This document shows positions 44,178 to 51,892 of a stretch of DNA of 64,000 nt, piece after piece. The first letter of the stretch is position 1; every line of letters begins with the position of its first letter. This stretch comes from Streptomyces sp. NBC_00569 (lineage in GTDB: Bacteria > Actinomycetota > Actinomycetes > Streptomycetales > Streptomycetaceae). Made by a program: the position numbers and the translations under genes. Below the pieces are notes generated by a model. It worked only from the letters and a program-made list of their open reading frames with translations. It was not told where the DNA came from and did no database searches. The stretch is taken from the NCBI RefSeq assembly GCF_036345255.1, contig NZ_CP107783.1, positions 5,936,001 through 6,000,000 of the forward strand. Direction: 5' to 3'.

Positions 44178-45557
44178 ATGCGTGGATTCATAGCTTCCTC
44201 GATCGGCGTCGCGTGTGCGGCCGCCCTGTCCCTTCCGTTCGCCCTGTCTTCCGGAGCCGGGGCAGCCACGACCCCTTCGGCCGCCAGTGCCCTGACCGCC
44301 GGAGCCATATCCGGCAGCACCCAGTCGCTGCCCCTGACCGTCCTGCCCCGCGACCGCGGCCTGCGCGCCCCGGGCGAACAGGGCCTGACGCAGCGCGATG
44401 TGCACCCCTTCTCCCTCGTCGGCGTCATCTGGGACGACCCGGCCGCCGACCTGGAGGGCAGCGTCCAGGTGCGTACGCGCGCCACGGGCACCGCCCGCTG
44501 GTCCGGCTGGCAGGAGGTCGAGACCCACAACGGCGACCACGCCCCCGACCCCGGCACGGCCGAGCACGACTCGGGCCGGCTGCGCGGCGCCACGGCCCCG
44601 CTGTGGGTCGGCGCCTCCGACGGCGTGGAGGTGCGTGTGCGCCCCGGGGCCGCCCAGGCGGACCGGGCCGCCGCGCCCGCCGGACCCGCCGCGAACTCCG
44701 CCGCTCAGGCGCCTCTGCCCAAGGGCCTGCACCTCGAACTGGTCGACCCCGGCCACGAGTCCCCGCCCGGCGGTGCCCCCGCCGATGTCCCCCGCGCCGG
44801 AGCGCTGACCGCGGAGTCGGCGGCTGCCTCCGCCGTCAACGCGGACCTGGCCCCGCCCGGCGCGGACGTCATCCCCGCCCTCAGCAAGAAGGAGACCGAG
44901 AGCGAACTGATCGCGGCGCGCGGCGGTGAGGCCCACGCGAAGGCCGGCCCCTTCATCGGCCCGCGCCCGAGCATCGTCACGCGCAAGGGCTGGGGCGCCG
45001 ACGAGACGCTGCGCGAGGCGAACTTCGGCTACACCTCGAAGGTCAAGGCGGTCTTCGTGCACCACAGCGTCACGGGCAACAACTACAGCTGCTCGCAGGC
45101 CCCTTCAGTCATCCGCGGTATCTACCGCTATCACGTGAAGAGCATGGGCTGGCGCGACATCGGCTACAACTTCCTCGTCGACAAGTGCGGCAACATCTAC
45201 GAGGGCCGTGCCGGTGGCGTGGCGAAGCCGGTCAAGGGCGCCCACACCCTCGGGTTCAACACGAACAGCATGGGCGTCGCGGTGCTCGGGACCTTCAGCT
45301 CCTCGAAGCCGTCGGCCGCCGCGGTGAAGGGCCTCGCCCGCCTGGCGGCCTGGAAGCTTGGCCTCTACGGGGGGAATCCGAGCGGTAAGACATATCTCAC
45401 GTCGGCCGGTGGCAATCTGTACCGCAAGGGAGAGAGCGTTCGACTGAACGTGATCTCGGGGCACCGGGACGGCTTCGCGACCGAGTGCCCGGGGCGCCTC
45501 CTCTACAACAAGCTCGGCACCGCCCGGTCCACATCGGCCAGTCTCCAGGGCCGCTGA
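44178..45557 (+). CDS. Exported peptidoglycan recognition/N-acetylmuramoyl-L-alanine amidase
   Basis: 459 residues. Signal peptide MRGFIASSIGVACAAALSLP with cleavage near SGAGA. The middle (about 35-250) is Ala/Pro-rich with a beta-domain (HPFSLVGVIWDDPAADLEGSVQVRTR). The C-terminal amidase_2/PGRP domain has RKGWGADETL, AVFVHHSVTGNNYSCSQAPSV, GWRDIGYNFLVDKCGNIYEGR, and GHRDGFATECPGRLLY; His in VHHSV and His/Cys in GHRD...CPG are the zinc ligands. It should cleave the amide between muramic acid and the peptide stem outside the cell. ATG 44160 or 44100 are alternative starts; none has a clear ribosome binding site. Confidence 0.9.
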   Translation: MRGFIASSIGVACAAALSLPFALSSGAGAATTPSAASALTAGAISGSTQSLPLTVLPRDRGLRAPGEQGLTQRDVHPFSLVGVIWDDPAADLEGSVQVRTRATGTARWSGWQEVETHNGDHAPDPGTAEHDSGRLRGATAPLWVGASDGVEVRVRPGAAQADRAAAPAGPAANSAAQAPLPKGLHLELVDPGHESPPGGAPADVPRAGALTAESAAASAVNADLAPPGADVIPALSKKETESELIAARGGEAHAKAGPFIGPRPSIVTRKGWGADETLREANFGYTSKVKAVFVHHSVTGNNYSCSQAPSVIRGIYRYHVKSMGWRDIGYNFLVDKCGNIYEGRAGGVAKPVKGAHTLGFNTNSMGVAVLGTFSSSKPSAAAVKGLARLAAWKLGLYGGNPSGKTYLTSAGGNLYRKGESVRLNVISGHRDGFATECPGRLLYNKLGTARSTSASLQGR

Positions 45558-45640
45558 CGCCCGGCCGCACCCCACAGTCTGCATACACTGGCCGGCCGAA
45601 AGGCAGTTCGACCGGCCCCAGCAGGAAGCAGAGACGACAG

Positions 45641-46723
45641 GTGACAGAAGCGATCCTCCTGGTCGGCGGCAAGGGCACCCGACTGCGACCGCTCACCGTG
45701 AACACACCCAAGCCGATGGTCCCGGCGGCGGGCGTCCCGTTCCTCACCCACCAGCTGGCCCGGGCGAGAGCTGCGGGCGTCGAGCACATCGTGCTCGCCA
45801 CCTCGTACCTCGCCGAGGTCTTCGAGCCGTACTTCGGTGACGGCTCGCGCCTCGGACTGCATCTGGAGTACGTCACCGAGGAGGAGCCCCTCGGCACCGG
45901 CGGCGCGATCCGCAACGTCGCGTCCCGGCTCCACTCGGGACCCGACGACCCGGTCCTCATCTTCAACGGTGACATCCTCACCGGCCTCGACATCCGTGCC
46001 CTGGTGGACGAGCACGAGACCACCGGCGCGGACGTCTCCCTTCATCTGTCCCGGGTCGAGGACCCGCGGGCGTTCGGCCTGGTCCCCACGGACGCGACGG
46101 GCCGGGTCCAGGCCTTCCTGGAGAAGCCCCAGACGCCCGAGGAGATCGTCACCGACCAGATCAACGCGGGCGCCTACGTGTTCCGCCGCTCGGTCATCGA
46201 CACGATCCCGACGGGCCGCCCCGTCTCCGTGGAACGCGAGACGTTCCCCGACCTGCTCGCGTCCGGCGCCCACCTCCAGGGCATGGTCGACTCCACGTAC
46301 TGGCTGGACCTGGGCACCCCCCAGGCCTTCGTGCGCGGCTCCGCCGACCTCGTCCTCGGGCGCGCGCCGTCCCCGGCGGTCCCCGGCCGGCGCGGCGACA
46401 GCCTCACGCTGCCCACCGCCTCCGTCGCCCCCGGCGCGAAGCTCACGGACGGCACGGTCGTCTGCGAGAACGCGACGGTCGGCGAGGGCGCCCGCATCTC
46501 GGGCAGCGCGATCCTCGCGGACGCGACGGTCGAGGCGGGCGCGGTCGTCACCGACTCCCTGATCGGCCGCGGCGCCCACGTGGGCGCCCGCACGGTCCTG
46601 ACGGGCGCGGTGATCGGCGACGGCGCGACGGTCGGCGCGGACAACGAACTCCAGTCGGGTGTACGGGTGTGGTGCGACGCCCGTATCCCGGCGGCGGCGG
46701 TGCGCTTCTCCTCGGACCAGTAG
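45641..46723 (+). CDS. Sugar-1-phosphate nucleotidyltransferase (GDP-mannose pyrophosphorylase type)
   Basis: 360 residues. The nucleotidyltransferase domain begins AILLVGGKGTRLRPLT and has TPKPMVPAAGVPFL, VLIFNGDILTG (metal Asp) and FLEKPQTPEEIVTDQINAGAY. The C-terminal third is a left-handed beta-helix of hexapeptide repeats (VVCENATVGEGARISGSAIL and following). The pattern fits mannose-1-phosphate guanylyltransferase, and phosphomannomutase and mannose-6-phosphate isomerase genes lie in the same window. GTG 45641 precedes the nucleotide loop by four residues. The stop codon lies within the first unit of a 23-bp tandem repeat. Confidence 0.88.
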   Translation: MTEAILLVGGKGTRLRPLTVNTPKPMVPAAGVPFLTHQLARARAAGVEHIVLATSYLAEVFEPYFGDGSRLGLHLEYVTEEEPLGTGGAIRNVASRLHSGPDDPVLIFNGDILTGLDIRALVDEHETTGADVSLHLSRVEDPRAFGLVPTDATGRVQAFLEKPQTPEEIVTDQINAGAYVFRRSVIDTIPTGRPVSVERETFPDLLASGAHLQGMVDSTYWLDLGTPQAFVRGSADLVLGRAPSPAVPGRRGDSLTLPTASVAPGAKLTDGTVVCENATVGEGARISGSAILADATVEAGAVVTDSLIGRGAHVGARTVLTGAVIGDGATVGADNELQSGVRVWCDARIPAAAVRFSSDQ

Positions 46724-46776
46724 GGGCGGCCTCCTCGGACCGGCAGGGGTCGTCTCCTCGGACCACTAGGGGCCGG
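46708..46776 (+). repeat. Three tandem 23-bp repeats spanning a stop codon
   Basis: Units start at 46708, 46731 and 46754, each beginning CTCCTCGGACC and continuing with a variable pair of bases, then AGGGG. The first contains the last codons and TAG stop of the nucleotidyltransferase, so the 3' end of the gene has been duplicated in place twice. Confidence 0.8.
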
Positions 46777-46830
46777 CGAGTGCGACCCCCTACGCTGCAA
46801 GGAGCACCCCCACCACCCGACGAGGACCCC

Positions 46831-47856
46831 TTGGCCGGCCGATACGCCCCCCGCCCCACGCGCACCACGGTGCGCGGCGGCGAGACCGGCGTGCCCAGGG
46901 CCGTCGTGCCCCGAGCCGTCGTGCCGCGTCCGGCGACCGCGGCGCACACCCGCCGCTGGACCCCCAAGGGCCCGTTCGACCTGGGTCTGACCCTGGGCCC
47001 GCTGCGCCGGGGGCCCGCCGACCCCGCCTTCCGTGTCACACCGGACGGCTCGGTCTGGAGGGCCACCCGCACCCCCGAAGGCCCCGGCACCCTGCGCGTG
47101 GCCCTGCGCGGCGGAGTGGCCGAGGCGGAGGCGTGGGGCCCGGGCGCGACCTGGCTCCTTACCCAACTCCCGGAACTTCTCGGCGAGTCGGACGAGCCCG
47201 AGGCGTTCGAGCCGCGTCACAGGCTCCTCGCGCACGCCCACCACTACCGGCCGGGACTGCGCCTGCTGCGTACGGGCCTGGTCATGGAATCGCTGATCCC
47301 GTCGATCCTGGAACAGAAGATCACGACGGATGAGGCGTACCGCGCCTGGCGCATCCTGCTCCGTACGTACGGCACCCCGGCGCCCGGCCCCACCGCCGGG
47401 CTCGGCCTTCACGTCATGCCTGAGCCGCGCGCCTGGTCACTCATCCCGTCCTGGGAGTGGCACCGCGCGGGCGTCGACAACAAGCGGGCCTCGACCATCC
47501 TGCGGGCCGTCAAGGTGGCACGGCGTATGGAGGAGGCCGCGGCGATGACCCCGGCCGACGCCCGCGCCCGCCTCGAACTGATCCCCGGCATCGGCCCCTG
47601 GACCTCCGCCGAGACGGTCCAGCGCAGTAACGGCGCCGCCGACGCCGTGACGACCGGCGACGTCCACCTGCCCGGCATCGTCGGTTACGCCCTCGCCGGC
47701 AACCGCGACGCCGACGACGCGGAGATGCTGCGGCTCCTCGCCCCGTACGAGGAGCAGGGCCAGCGCCACCGCGCGGCCCGCCTCGTCCTCCTCAGCGGCC
47801 GCACACCCCCGCGCAGACAGCCGAAGATGCGCCGTACGAACATCGCCGACTGGTAG
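46831..47856 (+). CDS. HhH-GPD DNA glycosylase (AlkA-like, 3-methyladenine DNA glycosylase)
   Basis: 341 residues. The helix-hairpin-helix is LELIPGIGPWTSAETVQR, followed by GDVHLPGIVGYAL, whose Asp is the catalytic residue. ESLIPSILEQKITTDEAYRAWR is the usual upstream helix, so it is a base-excision glycosylase for alkylated purines. An N-terminal beta-domain of AlkA type precedes it. The start is TTG 46831 with GAGGA 5 bases upstream; the frame stays open to 46669, but those codons cover the tandem repeats. It is unrelated in function to its neighbours. Confidence 0.87.
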   Translation: MAGRYAPRPTRTTVRGGETGVPRAVVPRAVVPRPATAAHTRRWTPKGPFDLGLTLGPLRRGPADPAFRVTPDGSVWRATRTPEGPGTLRVALRGGVAEAEAWGPGATWLLTQLPELLGESDEPEAFEPRHRLLAHAHHYRPGLRLLRTGLVMESLIPSILEQKITTDEAYRAWRILLRTYGTPAPGPTAGLGLHVMPEPRAWSLIPSWEWHRAGVDNKRASTILRAVKVARRMEEAAAMTPADARARLELIPGIGPWTSAETVQRSNGAADAVTTGDVHLPGIVGYALAGNRDADDAEMLRLLAPYEEQGQRHRAARLVLLSGRTPPRRQPKMRRTNIADW

Positions 47857-47865
47857 CCCGCTCTT

Positions 47866-49164
47866 CTAGCGCACGACCACGAAGTCACCGGCGTCACGCG
47901 CCGGGCGCTCGGCCGGGGCGGCGGCCGCGTGCCCCACGGCGACGGCGCCCATCGGGTCCCACTCCTGCGGAAGCCCGAGCACCTCGCGGACGACATCGCG
48001 GCAGAACATCGTCGACGACACCCACGCGGACCCGAGCCGCTCACCGGCGAGCGCGACCAGGAAGTTCTGCACGCCCGCACCGGCCGCGACCACGAACATC
48101 TCCCGCTCGGCGGCGTCCCGCCGCGCGTGCCCGTACGTGTGCGACCCGTCCATCACCATGCACGGCACGACCAGGTACGGCGCCTGGCGCAGCACGTCGC
48201 CGCGGCGCACGCGCTTGGCGACGGACTCCTCGCTCTTGCCGTCGCGCCGCAGGTCCTCGACCCACGCGTCCCGCATCGCGTCGAGCAGCCGGACCCGCGA
48301 GTCCTGCGACTCCAGGAGCACGAACCGCCACGGCGTCGTGTGGTGCGGGGCGGGCGCGGTCACGGCCGCGGCGACCGCGCGCCGTACGGCTCCCGGGTCG
48401 ACCGGCTCGTCCGTGAACGCCCGCACCGTGCGCCGCTGGGTCACGGCCTCCCGTACGGCCTCGGACGTGCCGAGCCGGAACATGTCGTCCCGCGCGACGC
48501 GCACCAGCTCGCGCGCGCCGGTGCCCTCGCCCACCACGTGCGCGAGCCCGCGCACGACGGCGACGGGCAGCCCGGCCGCCTTGCCCTTCACCAGGTCCCC
48601 GGCGGCGGCCAGCTCGTCCGCCGTGGCGACGACGGTGGCGCTGAGCGGATTGCCGTACGCGTCCGTGCCGCCGCGCAGGTCGTCGAGCACGTGCACGCCC
48701 GCGGCACCGATGGCGACATCCGTCAGGCCGTTGCGCCACGGGCGGCCGAAGGTGTCCGTGACGACGACCCCGACGTCCACGCCGAGCGCGTCCCGCAGCC
48801 CGTCCCGGATCGCCGCGGCGGACGCGTCGGGGTCCTCCGGGAGCAGCAGCACGGTGCCCGCGGGCGTGTTCGACGCGTCGACGCCGGCGGCGGCCATGAC
48901 CAGGCCCAGCTTGTTCTCGACGATGCGCAGGGTGCCGCGGCGCGCGACGACGCGTACGGTCTCGGCGTCTATGGCCGCCTCGCGGTCGGTGGCCTCGACG
49001 ATCCGGCCCTCGGCCTTGCTGACGATCTTCGAGGTGACGAGCAGCACGTCCCCGTCGACGAGGCCGGGCTCGGCGGTGGCGATCAGCTTGGCGAGGTCGT
49101 CGCCCTCCCGGACCTCGGGGATGCCGGGGAGCGCCCAGGCGCGGAAGGAGGGGGCGTCACTCAC
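47866..49164 (-). CDS. fbiB: Coenzyme F420-0:L-glutamate ligase fused to nitroreductase domain
   Basis: 432 residues. The N-terminal CofE domain (about 1-245: [39 protein letters not shown]) adds glutamate to F420-0. The C-terminal domain (about 250-432: [34 protein letters not shown]) is an FMN-binding nitroreductase, as in mycobacterial FbiB, which also reduces dehydro-F420. The GTG at 49164 overlaps fbiA by 4 bp. All F420-dependent enzymes of the cell depend on this pair. Confidence 0.95.
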   Translation of the reverse strand: MSDAPSFRAWALPGIPEVREGDDLAKLIATAEPGLVDGDVLLVTSKIVSKAEGRIVEATDREAAIDAETVRVVARRGTLRIVENKLGLVMAAAGVDASNTPAGTVLLLPEDPDASAAAIRDGLRDALGVDVGVVVTDTFGRPWRNGLTDVAIGAAGVHVLDDLRGGTDAYGNPLSATVVATADELAAAGDLVKGKAAGLPVAVVRGLAHVVGEGTGARELVRVARDDMFRLGTSEAVREAVTQRRTVRAFTDEPVDPGAVRRAVAAAVTAPAPHHTTPWRFVLLESQDSRVRLLDAMRDAWVEDLRRDGKSEESVAKRVRRGDVLRQAPYLVVPCMVMDGSHTYGHARRDAAEREMFVVAAGAGVQNFLVALAGERLGSAWVSSTMFCRDVVREVLGLPQEWDPMGAVAVGHAAAAPAERPARDAGDFVVVR

Positions 49165-50120
49165 GCGCGGACCTCCTCCGCGAGCGTGAGCGCCTCACGC
49201 GCCATCTGCGTCGTCGCGTCCAGGTCGGACATCATCAGCGGCACCGCGCGGCAGCGGATGCCCGCCGCCTCGACGCGCTCCACGGTGCCCGCGTCCACCG
49301 TGTCGACGAGCCACCCGTCGAGCAGCCCCGACCCGTAGTGCTCGGCGACCGCGGCGGCCGTCGAGTCGACGCCCACGGCGGCGAGGACCTTGTCGGCCAT
49401 GCCGCGCACGGGCGCGTCCCCGACGATGGGCGAAAGTCCGACGACGGGCACACCGGCTTCGGCGATGGCCTCGCGGATGCCGGGCACGGCGAGGATGGTC
49501 CCGACGCTGACGACGGGGTTGGACGGCGGGAAGAGGATGACGTCCGCCTCGGCGATGGCCTCCAGGACACCCGGCGCGGGCTTGGCCTGCTCGGCGCCGA
49601 CGGGCACCACCGCGTGCGCGTCCACGGAGGCCCGCAGCTTCACCCAGTACTCCTGGAAGTGCACGGCCCGGCGCTCCCCGTCGAGGGTCACCGCGACATG
49701 GGTCTCGATGCGGTCGTCGGACATCGGGATGAGCCGCACGCCGGGCTTCCAGCGCTCGCACAGCGCCTCGGTGACCGCGCTCAGCGGATAGCCGGCGTCC
49801 AGCATCTGCGTACGGACGATGTGGGTCGCGAAGTCCCGGTCGCCGAGACCGAACCACTCGGGCCCCACCCCGTACGCGGCGAGCTCCTCCTTGACGAGAT
49901 ACGTCTCGTCCTTACGTCCCCAGCCCTGCTCCTCGTTGATGCCGCCGCCGAGCGTGTACATCACCGTGTCGAGGTCGGGACAGACCTTCAGGCCGAAGAG
50001 ATGGATGTCGTCCCCGGTGTTGCCGATGACCGTGATGACCGCGTCGTCCGGTGCGGCCTGCTTGAGACCGCGAAGGAACCGGGCACCACCGATGCCGCCT
50101 GCCAGAACCACAATGCGCAT
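49161..50120 (-). CDS. fbiA: 2-phospho-L-lactate (phosphoenolpyruvyl) transferase of F420 synthesis
   Basis: 319 residues. FbiA/CofD transfers the phospholactyl or phosphoenolpyruvyl group from its guanosine diphosphate carrier to Fo, giving F420-0 or its dehydro form. Family motifs: [18 protein letters not shown] at the N-terminus, [62 protein letters not shown] and [20 protein letters not shown]. It is cotranscribed with fbiB. ATG 50120 begins MRIVVLAGG. The fbiC and fbiD genes are not in the window. Confidence 0.95.
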   Translation of the reverse strand: MRIVVLAGGIGGARFLRGLKQAAPDDAVITVIGNTGDDIHLFGLKVCPDLDTVMYTLGGGINEEQGWGRKDETYLVKEELAAYGVGPEWFGLGDRDFATHIVRTQMLDAGYPLSAVTEALCERWKPGVRLIPMSDDRIETHVAVTLDGERRAVHFQEYWVKLRASVDAHAVVPVGAEQAKPAPGVLEAIAEADVILFPPSNPVVSVGTILAVPGIREAIAEAGVPVVGLSPIVGDAPVRGMADKVLAAVGVDSTAAAVAEHYGSGLLDGWLVDTVDAGTVERVEAAGIRCRAVPLMMSDLDATTQMAREALTLAEEVRA

Positions 50121-50153
50121 GTGCCCAGCATCGCAGGCGGGTACGACAGTCCG

Positions 50154-50657
50154 TCAGGCGGTCACGGCATCCTGCGTGGCGTCGCTGACGCAGCGGGGGG
50201 CGTGCATGGGCATCTCGGTGAGGCCGGGGTAGTACACGTGGAGGCTGACGGCGGGTTCCAGCGCGTCGTTGACGACCTCGTGGACGTAGCCGGGGGCGAA
50301 GACGCGCTGTGCGCCGGGCGCGAGGGCGCGGGAGCCGCGCTCCGAACGCTCCGTCAACTCGCCCTGAAGGACGGTCAGTATCCCGGAGGAGCGGCCGTGG
50401 TCGTGCAGTCCGCTGCCCTGCCCGGGCACCCAGGACAGGAGCCAGACCTCGTAGCCGGGGCCCGTCTGCAGGCGGTGGTACCAGCGGCTGGTGGCGTCGT
50501 ACTCGACGAGGTGTTCCCACCGGCCGCGGTCGGCGGCGATGGTGCGGGCCAGGCCGGCGAACTCGGCGACGGTGACCGGGTGCTCGCGCGCGGGCTGGAG
50601 CAGGTGGGGTACTTCGAGGATGTCGCCGGCGATCTGCAGGTCGCTGTTGCTGTTCAT
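50154..50657 (-). CDS. Cysteine dioxygenase family protein
   Basis: 167 residues, cupin fold. It oxidises L-cysteine to cysteine sulfinate with non-haem iron. Iron ligands are recognisable: two His in GSGLHDHGRSSG and one in PGYVHEVVNDA. The Cys of the mammalian Cys-Tyr cofactor is not evident at the expected position, as in most bacterial enzymes. ATG 50657 (MNSNSDLQ) is preceded by a purine-poor leader. A short ORF ending in a Cys cluster lies 119 bases upstream on the same strand. It is downstream of, and convergent with, nothing; fbiA follows in the same direction. Confidence 0.88.
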   Translation of the reverse strand: MNSNSDLQIAGDILEVPHLLQPAREHPVTVAEFAGLARTIAADRGRWEHLVEYDATSRWYHRLQTGPGYEVWLLSWVPGQGSGLHDHGRSSGILTVLQGELTERSERGSRALAPGAQRVFAPGYVHEVVNDALEPAVSLHVYYPGLTEMPMHAPRCVSDATQDAVTA

Positions 50658-50705
50658 GGGTATGGGGGTTCCTCGGCGGTGTGCTGGGGGTGTCGCTTGA
50701 CGGCG

Positions 50706-50774
50706 CCCGGCACGGATGAACTGCCGGGGGAGTGGAGCGCGGTGGAGCGAGGGGGTTCAGCCGGAGCGCGGTGG
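50706..50774 (-). promoter_or_regulatory. Structured leader between the Cys-rich ORF and cysteine dioxygenase
   Basis: The 119-base interval holds a 7-bp hairpin (CCCGGCA 50706-50712 with TGCCGGG 50722-50728) and a perfect 12-bp direct repeat GGAGCGCGGTGG (50734-50745, 50763-50774). Alternative pairing of these elements could couple translation of the leader ORF to expression of the gene. No U-tract terminator is seen. Confidence 0.4.
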
Positions 50775-50776
50775 GC

Positions 50777-50878
50777 TCAACAGCTGGGACAGCAACAGCG
50801 ACAGCGCGCGTGGGCAGCACCGAGGGACCCGGGTCGGGTCACGGAAAGCGCCAAGTTCGCGAGCATGCCCACCAGCAC
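50777..50878 (-). CDS. Cys-rich leader peptide (candidate cysteine-sensing uORF)
   Basis: 33 codons. The GTG start at 50878 lies 10 bases after GGAGGA (50889-50894). The C-terminal eight residues are C-R-C-C-C-P-S-C (C26, C28, C29, C30, C33) just before the stop TGA. No other frame of the region gives this. It lies upstream of the cysteine dioxygenase gene on the same strand. The Cys run at the end is the design of amino-acid-responsive leader peptides, and polycysteine leaders controlling sulfur genes are known in mycobacteria. A caution is that the DNA is a simple ACAGC-like repeat. Confidence 0.6.
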   Translation of the reverse strand: MLVGMLANLALSVTRPGSLGAAHARCRCCCPSC

Positions 50879-51251
50879 ACCGGTTCATTCCTCCGCTGTC
50901 AACCGAGTGTCCGGATTGTGGGATATGTTTCACCTCATCCGGTTGCCCTGCCAGGCGAAAGGTTTGTTCAGCTTTCGGCCGGGACACATGGCGCATCAAC
51001 CGGGCGTACAAACGCCGTTGCGCCCCCGTGATCCGAATGTGATCCGGAACGCTCCGGCGCCGCTCCCGGAACGGGATCAACGCCCGAGACGTCCTTCCTT
51101 GCAGAGGTCCGCGCGAGGCCTGCCGGAGCTCCTGGGGGAGTGACGGCCGGGATGGGCCTCTGGCAAGTGTCAAGGTTTAGGCCGATTTGAACACTTTCCG
51201 CATACCCTTGGTTCCGCAGAGTGAATAAGGGACCCAATAGCAGATCTCGGC
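50879..51251. other. Divergent spacer between the cysteine dioxygenase leader and whiB
   Basis: About 370 bases with no credible gene. It should contain the leader's promoter on the minus strand and upstream control sites for whiB. A minus-strand frame reaching 51173 has no ribosome binding site and overlaps the leader ORF in another frame, so it was not called. Confidence 0.5.
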
Positions 51252-51281
51252 TTGACTGGCCCGGATCGGCACACTTGTAAT
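51252..51281 (+). promoter_or_regulatory. whiB promoter, vegetative type
   Basis: TTGACT (51252-51257) and TGTAAT (51276-51281) are separated by 18 bases; each matches 5 of 6 consensus positions. Transcription would begin near 51288, giving a leader of about 67 bases. whiB in other streptomycetes has a vegetative and a developmentally controlled promoter; only this one is apparent. Confidence 0.65.
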
Positions 51282-51354
51282 TTCACTCGTGTCGTTCAGC
51301 CGAAATCGGTTACGGCAGCATCACGGGGACGCACAGACGGACGAGGGGCGCACT

Positions 51355-51618
51355 ATGACCGAGTCGTTTCAGCAACTGCTGGTCGAGGACGCGGAAGAGG
51401 AACTCGGCTGGCAGGAGCGCGCACTGTGCGCCCAGACCGACCCCGAGTCCTTCTTCCCGGAGAAGGGCGGCTCCACCCGGGAGGCCAAGAAGGTCTGCCT
51501 CGCCTGCGAGGTCCGGTCCGAGTGCCTCGAATACGCACTCGCCAACGACGAGCGATTCGGCATCTGGGGCGGCCTCTCCGAGCGTGAGCGGCGCCGCCTG
51601 AAGAAGGCCGCGGTCTGA
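51355..51618 (+). CDS. whiB: WhiB, iron-sulfur developmental regulator
   Basis: 87 residues, the length of S. coelicolor WhiB. Cluster-binding cysteines are C25, C48, C51 and C57 (C-x22-C-x2-C-x5-C), and the GIWGG turn is at 69-73, followed by the basic SERERRRLKKAAV tail that contacts DNA. WhiB acts with WhiA to bring aerial hyphae into sporulation septation. The sequence has the typical ELGWQERALCAQTDPE and EKGGSTREAKKVCLACEVRSEC blocks. ATG 51355 follows GAGGGG. It is the best single marker that the organism is a streptomycete. Confidence 0.96.
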   Translation: MTESFQQLLVEDAEEELGWQERALCAQTDPESFFPEKGGSTREAKKVCLACEVRSECLEYALANDERFGIWGGLSERERRRLKKAAV

Positions 51619-51892
51619 GGCGGCAAAGGCCGCAGAACGCCGCAAGGCCGCACGAAGCCCCGCGCCAGGGCCCGTAGCCGGGACCAGAGCCGGGGCCCCA
51701 CCGAGGACCGCGACAAGGACGCCGTCCGAAGACACTTTTCCGCGTAGCGATCGGCCCGTCGCCCTGGGTTGTCCACAGGGGGCGGGTCGCCGTTGTTGTC
51801 AGCCGTTAGTGTGGGGCCCCGTCCGAGACGACCCAGCGCCCGGCAGGGCACAGGCGTCCACCGCAGTCCAACGAACCGGGGCCCGTACCTCG

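Noticed and set aside
50757..51173. 138-codon minus-strand frame upstream of cysteine dioxygenase
   Set aside because: No ribosome binding site or domain; the Cys-rich frame at 50777-50878 has both a ribosome binding site and context.
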